The notes under the pieces are model-generated. The model was not told the DNA's origin, made no database searches, and saw only the letters and a list, made by a program, of their open reading frames with translations. From positions 3,251,501-3,315,500 of the forward strand of contig BSDZ01000015.1 of NCBI GenBank assembly GCA_030268105.1: a DNA stretch of 64,000 nucleotides, written 5' to 3'. Shown here one piece after another: positions 35,946 through 46,545 of the stretch; position 1 is the first letter of the stretch; each line of letters begins with the position of its first letter. Position numbers and translations under genes: made by a program. The stretch is from Volvox africanus (lineage: Eukaryota; Chlorophyta; Chlorophyceae; Chlamydomonadales; Volvocaceae).

Positions 35946-37274
35946 CCCCGCGTCTTAATCGGTTCCCGCCTTTTCCTTGGGAGTATGGTTGTGGACCTAA
36001 CTAACATCACATCCCCACTACTCCTCGTCCCTTACGCCAGCTCATCCTACATGGTTTCAGTTTGCGTGTGCACATTGCAGCTCCTCATTGCAGCTCACGG
36101 GGCGCTTCAGCTGCTTTCTTTTTTGTCTTTTCACGATGACGCTGCCTACCCGTACTCAATCATACTATGTATTCCTAGTTGTGCTCCTCCCACCTGCTCC
36201 GGCCTGCACGGTGCTCATCCGATGCGGGTCCTCAGTCCTCCTTTCCACCCCTCGCCCTTTCCAATGTGCCCGTGCAGGCGAAACGCAGCACTCTTGCATT
36301 TTGAAATTGCAAAAAAGGCAGCGGATGCTCATTTCACATAATTTCCAGGATATGGGTCAGCAGATCCCAGTAAATACTCGGCTCTTCCCGCGCTTTGTCA
36401 AGTCTTATTTGGATAAAGGGAATGTACGAAAGGGGTTGTGGGGTTAGGAAGAAGGGGTTGCAGTACACCAGCGGTGGCAGTAGCAGCAGCACCACCGGCA
36501 GCCAATCCATCAGCTGCTATGACAGCGAGAAGGCCCTGTGTTCGGAAGGAGTCAATCCGCGGGTTGAATCGGTTATATGAATTTGGTTTTGATTAACTTG
36601 GCCGCAGCACTTGACACGTAGCCATAAGGTTGCTAATGACAGCGCTTAGGATCGCAATGACCTAACAATAGTTGATCGATTGTGTCCGTCGCCCTTCAGC
36701 CACTGTTGGTAACTACCTCGATACTCCCATCACACAGCCGTACAGTCGTACCCAAAAGCGACTAAAGTAAAAGTTTTGCAGAATTGATGGAGCGTCAGGC
36801 ACCAGGCGTGTGAATATGTATGTATCATCCCGCAACGGTGATTTCCCCAAATGACGCGAGATGGAATGGCATCGCCTGACACCATGAACCGATCATACCC
36901 ACTGCCAGTCGATATGCTGTACAGCTACTGCGATGTGTATGAAATCCAGGCCTAGCGTCAATTTTATTAGAGGCTAATATTAAAATAAAGAGCGAAGGAG
37001 AAAAATCGATGGTCTAACTTGATAAAAAAACCTTCTAGAATAATGATGATATAAACATTATATTTTAGGATTACACGGTTTCGTTGATTCGATATTTTTG
37101 CCTTAGCTCGTTTTGGTAGTGGTACGTACTGGGATTCCTAAGGATGATAATGACGGTTCGGATAATAATGTAGTCAATCTAAGTAATGCGGTGATTGATC
37201 TGTCAATAAGCAGATCAGGAGAAGGAATTTCCGTCTATTTAGAGTCGAATATAGTGTATATGGCCTAATTGGGG

Positions 37275-37555
37275 CCACATGATTGCCTCAAATATTCGGG
37301 CGCATTAAAAAGCGCTGCCGGGCTCGTAAGGGGCCTTACGTCTATTCAAAACTGGCGCACACTCTACAACCGAAAACGTTGTAGGAGCGCTCGCATGCAA
37401 GTAGTTCCGTGCGACTTGTTCAAGTTCTATGCACTTGATCTATTGTAATCAATCTATTATTATGTAATTATGTTATTTATCACAATTTGCCAAAGTCCGG
37501 CAACTCAGTTTCGCTCTTTCTGGCGCTTCTGCGCCATTCACGCTGTTACAATAAC
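37275..37555. repeat. Dispersed repeat, inverted relative to 55013-55290
   Basis: The reverse complement of this stretch matches 55013-55290: GTAACAGCGTGAATGGCGCA, AGAAGCGCCAGAA, GCACTTGAACAAGTT, GGTTGTAGAGTGCGC and GTAAGGCCCC all recur in order. No terminal repeats were identified, so the element type is unknown. Confidence 0.75.
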
Positions 37556-38089
37556 CCTGCAGGATGACCCTGCAGGACTGTCTGCTTGACGATCCCCCAG
37601 GCTACATTCCGGTGATGAAGATAATTTTGATAATGTGTTTGTAATAAGGTATCACATAGGGCACGAGGTAGATAAAATTGTGAGGATATGGGAGCACCAC
37701 TACGCCAAGGAGGCCTCACAGTATTGTTGCATACTCCTTGCTGGCCTCTTTTACAGTCCTGTTTTTTCTGATTTTTATCCTGATGTGTTCGATGTCGTCA
37801 CCTTGGCCCTAAAGCCAACGTGCGTAAACCGTGAGATGGTTACATCTGTGAACAAGTTTATGCTGCCTCGCCTCGGCCACGAAGCGTGCGCATTATAGCT
37901 GCTCGCGCCTGTGGAGTATTTGAAACTTTCGGTGATAATGTAATTTGTTACCAAGTATGTTCGTGCCCCTGGCTGTGACATGTAAACTCCCTAGGGACGA
38001 ATCAGTCAAGTACTTACGTTTCAGCGTCGCCCGCAGGAAGATAGTCTTGTACCATCCCTGAATGCCTAATCCGTATCGGAGTGGTTTAG

Positions 38090-40726
38090 TACTCGTGTCC
38101 AGAACCGCTCTGACATAGACGCGGAGCGAATCCAGCAGCGAAGCACCTGGTTCTTCCAGCAGTTTATGAAGCTTGCGGCAGCAACCCACATCCCTGGACT
38201 CTCCGAATACTTTCTGATCTTTGATAGTAAGTACCTAATCTCAGATGTAATGCAATTAAACCCTATCTCAGCGAAAGCCACCGCCGCCCATTGACAGTTT
38301 GATCAACTGTTTGACTGCCCGCGCGGATGCATTGTCTGCATGTTTGCATTTCCACGCTCGCCATTTCCTCTTCGCCATACAATCACATGCATACTAATAA
38401 TTCCGCACGCTCTTCGCAGGTGATATGATTGCCCTCCAAACCTTGACTTGGTTCCTTCCCTTGGATGCCACATCTTCTCATGTCGACGAAAATCCGGGAT
38501 CGCTGGCAAAAACACAGCCCTACTCAGCCGTCCGGCCCATACCAGGCAAAAGCGAGGACGGCTGCGTCAACCCGCACCCCTTCCGAATGCTGATTAACGT
38601 CGGGGGCTGGCATCCAAAATATGGCTACATGCGCACATATGAGCTCCTGACAGGCAGGCCAATCATTTATGGGCACGACAACACCAGTCTCGTGTCTCAC
38701 AGCATTGTAGTCTAAAAGCCGTATATGGCGGAATTTCTGAAGAACATCTCAACACACAAGTACATGGATATACCTCATGGATGGGCCCTATCCATTGTGT
38801 ATGCAGTATTGAGTACTCAGGTGAACCCGGCCTTGCAAAACAATCGGTGGCATAACACTCTTCTGGTGAGTGCGTATACTGCATATGTTGTGTATGTGTG
38901 TATATGATTTTGTTTACGATCGGCAAAGGGCTGCGCGTAAATGTAAATACTTATCAGTGCAAGCTGCAGGCTGGGCAAACAAGTCTGCTGCTGTGTGCTG
39001 GACGTATGCATACACGCCACACGCACAGTAAATCATGAATATATACATATACCACCCCCATGAGCCATGGACTCACGAACCCCCCTTCTCCGTCTCCTAT
39101 GGACATACATGCGCTTGAGTGTGCACATGCGACCCAGATGCCCTTCACGTCCCACCTTCTGGTCTCTGCCCGTTTTACATACACACAGGATTCCAACGAG
39201 GTGGTCGTGGGCTTCTCGGAGTTTTGGTCTTACTTGTCATGGGTGCAGGTATGTACGGCACGTCAGAAGGGGACGGGGATATGCCTACCCTATTTGTTAG
39301 CAGTCGTAGTAGCAGCAGTGCGAGGTGAGGTCAATTTGTGTAGTATCCTGGGGTATCTAAGGCTAATATCCAGGATGGTCAGGAAAATGGACATCTTCCG
39401 ATCGGGCCTAAACAGTTTGCGGATATAATCACAGAGATACGACAATTTGCACCGTAGTATTCTGTATTAGTTAGGGACCGCACGTCCATACGGACTGTCA
39501 CGACACAACATGTTCGCTTCATAGCACGTGACAGCCGAATTGACAGCCATGCGACAGGACCGTAAAATGATTACTCATCCACTCGTTCCTTGCTTGTATG
39601 ATGGAGAGATATGGGGAACGAATGAAGCGAGGAAAGAGCTATACTTAATAAGGCAGCATCTTGATTGCCCTCTAGCTACGTAGACAGCTATCTATGTATG
39701 CATTCCCGATAGTACTGTAATACTACCTATAAGAGTGCTTTTCGTTGCAACGTCTTACCCTATTACATAAGTCCATGTGGCCTTCACCAAGCCACCAGGC
39801 CGCTGTTGCTGAGGCTTCTAGCTCCTGTTTTTGGTGTTCGTTCTTGGTCGTTTTTATTGTCCGTTACCCCGCACGTACATACACATGACACATATCAACA
39901 TCGGCACCTTCACGCAGGACCACTATCCGTGCGCATTCCGTCAAGCGGCGCACCGGACCTGGACGCGGACCCCGCCCAATTCCCGCGAACCCTGGGCATC
40001 GCTGTCAAGGTTGACTCAAAGATGTACATCAATATTTGCTGCCCAACGTACGTCCATGGCATCCTGCTGGAGTCAACACTGGATTCTCCTGGTACATAGA
40101 CATAAATACAGATCCCATATATATGTGTATATATGCCCCTTCCTTTTGAGCAGCTAGTCGTCCTCCGTTTTTCCATTGGGTCCTTCTGTGGTTTCTTGGT
40201 GACCCTGAGTGCTCTGTTAGTGGCCAGGCGAGCCTCTGAGGTTTCACTGGCCCGAGTGAGAGGGGGAGCACGTGGCAGGACAGACAGACAAAGCCACGTG
40301 CTCCTCCTCTGCGCTGTGGCTCGGTCCGGTCAGGACCCCCGGTGCTCGTCTTTGGAGGGCGAGTCGCCCACAGTGTAAAACCCATACATATAGGTAGATG
40401 AAGATGTATGCAAGGGTCCCTTCTTCCGTAAGCTCCGTGCTCCCACTTTTGATGGTTTAAATTGATGACTGGGTTCACGGCATTCATGCATTCAAGTAAT
40501 CCAACCCTACGCCTCCAAACCGACGTCTTCACACCATACCTGCCGCGTTGTCGTAAAAAATGGTCAAATCCAACACAAGTTTACTTGACGTAGGGCCGAT
40601 AACATTCGGGCAACACGGGATCACGGGTTCTACTTCGTCGGCTACGAGTTGGGCCACCTGCGCTTCTGCAACTACCACCATGAAGCATTTTATGAAGGAT
40701 ATGCGGAGTGGTACCAGGCCACTTGA
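38090..40726 (+). pseudogene. Glycosyltransferase-like gene with in-frame stop
   Basis: Five exons chain in phase: about 38090-38226, 38420-38865, 39189-39248, 39918-40009, 40594-40726; 5' exons are not identified. The text reads STWFFQQFMKLAAATHIPG, then EYFLIFDSDMIAL with a DxD-type motif, then RMLINVGGWHPKYGY, YELLTGRPIIYGHDNTSLVS and GFSEFWSYLSW, and ends GFYFVGYELGHLRFCNYH...EWYQAT. The order of WFFQQ-KLAAA, DxD and FSEF recalls bacterial and algal glycosyltransferase-like proteins of the DUF6492 type; that assignment is tentative. A TAA at 38713-38715 interrupts exon 2 between HSIVV and KPYMAEFL, where the frame clearly continues. That makes it a pseudogene, or else a base error or strain polymorphism. 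Intron 4 contains a LINE 3' fragment and a CACTA-like element starts 36 bases after the stop. Confidence 0.6.
40141..40378 (+). mobile_element. 5'-truncated LINE, 3' end only
   Basis: Reverse complement of 56616-56860, the 3' end of the full LINE: GAGCAGCTAG, TTTCTTGGT, GAGTGCTCTG, GCACGTGGCAGGACAGACAG, GGTCCGGTCAGGACCCCCG, GGCGAGTCGCCCACAGTGTAA. Extreme 5' truncation is what incomplete target-primed reverse transcription leaves. It lies in the last intron of the glycosyltransferase-like gene, in sense. Confidence 0.88.
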
Positions 40727-40762
40727 CGAGGATACGTGGTCCAGTCGTACCGCCGTGGTGTA

Positions 40763-43700
40763 CACTATAACAAGGAATTCGTGCGTTAGCTCGCGTTAGG
40801 CTCGCGTTAGGGACCCCTAACGCAAGCCTAACGCAAGCTTAACGCGAACTAACGCGAGCTAACGCAAAGCCTAACGCAAATCAAACGCATTGCGTTATTG
40901 CTTGCGTATCGCTAACGCAATCCTAACGCACCTAACGCAATCGCAAATAAACGTTTTTGGGAGGGAACGAAAATGTTTGCGTTTACTTTGCGTTAGCTAA
41001 CGCAACCTAACGCGAACTTACGCAATGTCAAACGCACCCACATAGATTCTAAGGTGTGCGTTAGGCCTAACGCAACGCAAGCGTTAGAGACCCATACGCA
41101 AGCACAAATACATAGCGTGCATGGAAGTTAAAGTTCTCTAACGCACAATATACGCACGCCTAACGCGCATTAACGCGCATTAACGCATGCTTGCGTATGC
41201 TGCGAATAATGCGTACACAGGTAGCAGTTGTGGGTTGCGTAAAAGTTTTAAACGCATGTAACTAACATATTCGCACGCTTTCGCAAGGTCTTACGCGTGC
41301 GATAGCAACATTCGCGCCACTTTCGCTTTGCATACGAGGCAGCCTCGCATTCTTGCTCACTGCAACTACTTTTGGTCGTTCTGGTTATTTCTTTACTGTT
41401 TCAGTTCTCGTTCCTGTTATTGTTTGCTGTTTTGCCCACCCGCTGCAGAATTATTTTTGTGTGTACGGAAACTATCCTGTCATAATGTACGTAGCTGTTA
41501 TGAAGAATATCAATAGGATTTCAGTTTTGATAGATGAAAATATTCCAGGCAATAATTTACAGTTCAATATTCGGATAGCATCCAGGTAAGCAGCCATTGG
41601 TGAGTACGCATTAATTCAACGAAACAATCAAATTTCTACACATCCAATCCTGCCAATCAAATTTGTTTATGAGTTCAATAATCATTTGTACCATGCACCA
41701 ATCATTTCAATCATCATTAGGTACATACATCCTAACTTCATCTGCCACCGCACATTTAGCAGCCCGCTCTAATATAAGCTTAGAAACAAACATGTTAGAT
41801 GTTAGTTCTATCTAATAGTATTCTATTTCACTCTCTCTGTTGTCGTCCTCCTCTGGTGCAGTGGTGGCGTCATCCTGCTCGTCCTCAATCTTCTGGTCCT
41901 CGCTCACCTCCTCCTCAAGCAACTCCTGAAAAGTTTAGAAAAGGAAAATTATACTTATTTACATACATATGTATAAATGTAAATTAAGCTGTCACCACTC
42001 AGCAATTATCACTTCCGGTTACAATAATCTTAATCATGTCTAGGGTGGGCAGTGCTTTTAAGTACCACTAATCATTCTAAAAGCATAGTCTTTCATTTGC
42101 TGTACTATGTACTTGGACACTTTGTTACCTGTTTCTGCTAACTCCCTGAGCTCCTACGTTGACGTAGTGCCCGTGTACATCGCACACCTTCCGAAACACT
42201 CTTGACCTTTATCAGTCAAAACAACACATATTATAATTATACATTCAAACATGAAGGAAGTTTAGATAATAAGCTGAACTAAGGAAATTACCTTCTGTCC
42301 CTGGTGGTCGTAACTGTCATCGTCATCCGTAGACTTGTCTTCCAACGGCACCTGCTGGTCCAAAATACGTGAAGGGACTTGGTAGTAATAAAAAGGTTAT
42401 ATTAAAAAGTAAGTAATGTCTGACCTCAATATTTCGTACCTTTCTTTTGGTGCCCGTGCTTGGTCGCCTCACTTTCGTGGATGGCCGCACATCGTCATCG
42501 TTCGTTACCTTCAAGGGCCGACGTTAGCATACATATATGATTTGAGAAATTACAAGCTTACAATTTCTATCAAAAAAGAGAAAAATAAATCGACATATGG
42601 CACATCAAACGACAAAGCACACAGCAAATGAAAAGAATATAACGAAACATAAAATTACAGCTCAATAAAACAGGAAGACAGGATGAATGGGCTGTACCTT
42701 TTTTGCTGCCGCCTTGCTTGAGTTCCTAGCTTTCCTGCTGGAGTTCCTTGTCGTAGAGGGCTGTGAACTCTTTGCCTACATAAAAAGGAAGTACGTTTGG
42801 GGAGAATAGAAACAATTACATAAAAGACAGAAAGGAGAAAACAGGTTAAAGGACATTAATGATCTGTACATCCCTGTATATGAGATCCGTAATGTACATC
42901 ACCCATCCAGCAATAATTTTGCTAAGCGCGCCTGGTAATTTGCACACCCCATCATCCACTCTCCGTACTACTAGTATTTGCACTAACCTGTCAGTGTCTA
43001 GCGGCCTTGACCTCCTTCTCCTTCTGATGTATGCTAGCTGCGTTGGCAGCCAGCACCATCATCGATGCATCTTCACCATGCGCGGGCTGCTTTTGGCCTT
43101 TGCTAGGGCGCCCATTATGAGTTCCTAATGGCACGTCATTTCGGCCGTTTTTCTGCGGGTTGGTGGCAATAAAGTATTTCGTACACGACAAAAATAAACG
43201 CAGGAAAAAAACTTATTCTTTTACTAGTTAAAGTAAAATACAAATCTTATGCATACTTACTACTTAAAAGCGAAGAGTAGTGCTTCCGTACTCCGTCCAG
43301 GGTTGTGCGGCTGCCAATCAATCCCATGTAAGCAACAATGTTTTGAAACCCTGCTTTACAACATCCTTTATATGTACATTTAATGCCACCCATTGTACAC
43401 AGTCGTCAGGTCGTCCATGTCATACAGTAGCAGTTCTATTGGACAACCTTGCTTGCGCAGGCAGCATACGTATAATTTCTGCAGCATCAACAGCTAATCA
43501 TATATTTGTAAAGAAATAATAATTGCTTCAGTAACGAATGGAGCCGCCTTCTGCTTATGATGGAAAGTCCCGTATGAAACTCTTTACATCCCGAAAACAC
43601 TTTTCCCCTGAAAGTCAGGAACATTTTCAGTGTGTCATGCCTGGAAGGGAACCACTAGAAGGCAACATTGCATCGGATCTGCTAGATGGCATCGACCAAG

Positions 43701-45068
43701 GCAGCAGCCGCTTGGCTCAAAGCTTGGCTCTTCCTGGTTTTAGTAGCAATGAGAAGTGACTTCATTGTGACGAGGATGTTTAGAATCACCATTGCAACGT
43801 TTGTACTAGAGATGCCCCGTCTATGTGCCCCGTCTTGGGAGCCAGGGCCAGCGGGATGGGATGGAAGGCAAGGGTTCTGGGCAGCCCTCAGTACAGCGCC
43901 GTCATCGGCTTAGGCACGTGCTTGGAGTTTCTGGAGCCATGAAACAATTCTGGTTAGGAATGTGCATGACGTTTTTGATGCAATAACAAAATAATGACCG
44001 TGCTGAAAATTGTAGCGTGAATCCGTTGAACTATTCATTCCCGTGCAGCGATTGAACTATTCTGCATTGCAATATGTCTGTATTGGGGAAGCCTTGGGGT
44101 CATAGAGTACCTCTCACACATGCTCGTTTTCATGGTCAATTTTCACACATACGCCAAGCTGCTATGATGCTTACCAGACAAGGCTATCTAATTTTTGGGG
44201 CCTGCTCGATGTGTAACTGTGGCTCTTGGTGACTTTGTTTGGGTCTCCATCTGGAAAGATTGTTGCCTGGCTACTGTGTAAGGTTTGCTGTTGCCAAATT
44301 TCCTCGGTCCTTACCCACACTTGCTAACTCCGGCAGCTTGCTGCTCAATAATTAGAAAGCCTTCCATAATTAGAAAGGTAGCCCTGAACAGCCATGTGTG
44401 GCACTTCAGAGTTCTATGTTATAAAGTAAGCCACATGTACAGATTCTAAATTCGTATAATGGTAGCGATTTAGCGATGTTAACAAGCGTTCACCAGAGCA
44501 ATCTCTTGTACAACGACTAGTATTCATAGCGCTATCCTAAATTGAAATTAACTTTGAAGATATTTTATGCACAAAGTCTCGAGACTACTGCACAATAAGA
44601 GCAAGTAAGCAAACTAAATAAATCCGGCAAACCCGTGCTCCGAACATTATTATGCGCTATCTACATAAACTTTGAGTAAACTGCGTTACAGTGCGTTACG
44701 TGCGTATCGTAACGCACTGTACGCAAGATATACGCAAGCTGTTTGCGTAAAGTTAACGCGTGCGTTAGGTTTGCGATCGCGTGCGTTAGGTTTGCGTTAG
44801 GCTCGCGTTAGAACATACGCAAGCCCCCGATTTTCGAGCACCACGAAACGTAATAAAAATTACAGGGAACTTTTATAATCATTATAAATATTGTTTTCAT
44901 TTAAACGAACTTGAAAACGACGCACTATAACAGACGTTCTGTCCAGTTTTCTATTTCTTTGCGTTAGGCTCGCGTTAGGCTAACGCAACCGCTAACGCAC
45001 AAAACGCACACATACGCGCCCTAACGCAGCCTAACGCGAGCCTAACGCACGAATCTGTTGTTATAGTG
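40763..45068. mobile_element. CACTA-like DNA transposon with TAACGC subterminal arrays
   Basis: The two ends are inverted repeats: CACTATAACAA, three variable bases, then ATTCGTGCGTTAG, matching 24 of 27 positions. The 3-bp sequence GTA flanks both ends (40760-40762 and 45069-45071), as expected for CACTA (EnSpm/CMC) insertion. The first ~540 bp and last ~380 bp are crowded with GCGTTA and TAACGC in both orientations (more than 20 in the left block by eye), like the subterminal transposase-binding repeats of En/Spm. The interior is AT-rich. No transposase domain was recognised, so it is probably non-autonomous or decayed. It sits in the 3' UTR region of the glycosyltransferase-like gene. Confidence 0.78.
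41843..43190 (-). CDS. Possible spliced low-complexity gene inside the CACTA-like element
   Basis: Minus-strand segments bounded by plausible splice sites encode charged, unstructured sequence: QPSTTRNSSRKARNSSKAA (about 42780-42697), VTNDDDVRPSTKVRRPST (about 42509-42441), VPLEDKSTDDDDSYDHQGQK (about 42353-42291) and ELLEEEVSEDQKIEDEQDD (about 41921-41843 and beyond). A more upstream segment at about 43160-42995 (HNGRPSKGQKQPAHGEDASM) ends in a stop unless spliced differently. No domain is visible. It could be an element-encoded DNA-binding or accessory protein. Exon limits are approximate. Confidence 0.3.
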
Positions 45069-45071
45069 GTA

Positions 45072-46545
45072 TCATGTCAGCATGCATGGGGTGTACGTAC
45101 AGGAGTGCGTGTGTGGTGCGTGAATGTGATGTCACGAGCGGCATAGTACTGTCCCTCAGGCAGGTGGCCCCCGGCCCTTGCGTGTGGGTTGGTACGTCCG
45201 TAGCTCGGAGTGCAAGCGCAGAAGAGCGGTTATTATTAGCTGGTAATCAGCAGGTATTAAGTACTAAATTGTAGTTAAAACCCTACCCGGCCCTAGACAT
45301 TTATACCAAACAAAATTTTTTAAAGATTTAATTTCGATGGTAGCTAGCAAGGACCATTTTTGTGTTTTCTGTATTCGGGCCAAACACACGCCTGCTGCAA
45401 GCATGCTGGCTGGTGTCGGTATGGCACATACTAAGTACGAGTTTCATTACTGTGTCGTGACACTGAGTTATTGCCATTAGCGAGCTAGTATGTGTGTGTG
45501 CGCAGGAGTATATATGTATGTGTGTGGGGCGAGGACCTGCTACTGCTGCCGATGTTTGTTTAGAAAGCATGTGTACATGATGCGTGAACGTTATCGCATG
45601 CATGTGCACATACGAAGCTGGGGAGGGGGTTCAAGTTCTGCAAGAGCATATCTACGTAATTATCTGGTGGAATACGAACCCTCCATGCTCGGTAAGGACA
45701 TACATGGGCAGCAAGTCTGGTATCCAGCTACAGGCTGGATGTACCTCTATATGCTGTACGTACGTAAAGGTGCTGCATATACCCCCACGTCGAAGCCCTG
45801 GTGCCCCAGGTGGGTGGCTGGCAGTGCGTGGCCCTAGCAGGGGCTGCTGTGGACCAGCCTTTGGGCGCGGTGACAGATGATTACACCCCATATAAGATAT
45901 AAGGAATGATACACAAGAAACGATAACTTACAATGCCCATGACGAAAGGCTTACGTATTATCGGAGCTAGTTGTTTCAGGCATGCGGGCAAGACACCCTC
46001 GTCATTGATAGCCATCTCAGGTAATATCCATCGTCCAATCCGCGGTCTGCTTACAGCTGAATCCTGAACATCTGGGTAGCTAGTGACACGGTGCCGATAA
46101 TAACCACATACATTGACCTAAGTCCGTTGGTTGTGCAACGGAAGCAAATACATAGTTCTTTCCTGATAATATCGCATATGATTTTACCTGGTTGTCTCTG
46201 ATACCGTAACTTTGCCGGCCATGAAACGCCGCTGCTAACAGCCTCTAAGGGAATAACTACATCATTTCCTGTAACTGACGCATTCTATCCTAAAAGATTG
46301 GAGCGAAAGGGCCGCTGCGCGATTAAAAGTTTTTATAATGTGCCGTATGATGCCATCCAGGCACAGCACAGTCCGCAGGCATCGCACTCGTCAATTACTA
46401 TGACAACTGCTCATAAGGTGTTTCTCGCTTTAGATTCAAACACATCATCCTTGACTATCATACTGGACAAAGGCGTAAATATTGCAACATTCTTTGACTC
46501 TAGGCATACGGGATACGTACCCGTAGCACCGAACAAGGAATCATA
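45072..46545. other. No supported gene; Ku70 upstream region
   Basis: Between the CACTA-like element and the Ku70 start codon. A + frame at 46298-46546 (82 residues) ends with a stop whose last base is the A of the Ku70 ATG (TAATG). It resembles nothing known and may be a chance upstream ORF or UTR sequence. Confidence 0.4.

Noticed and set aside
38090..38926. Alternative genetic code with TAA as sense codon
   Set aside because: Ku70, CDC73, TFIIF beta and the LINE ORF2 contain no in-frame TAA before their natural ends, so a local mutation explains the single case.
40560..40799. 79-residue + frame (VKSNTSLLDVGPITFG) as a separate gene
   Set aside because: The other frame here (GFYFVGYELGHLRFCNYH) fits the glycosyltransferase-like exon chain in phase, and this frame runs into the CACTA-like terminus.
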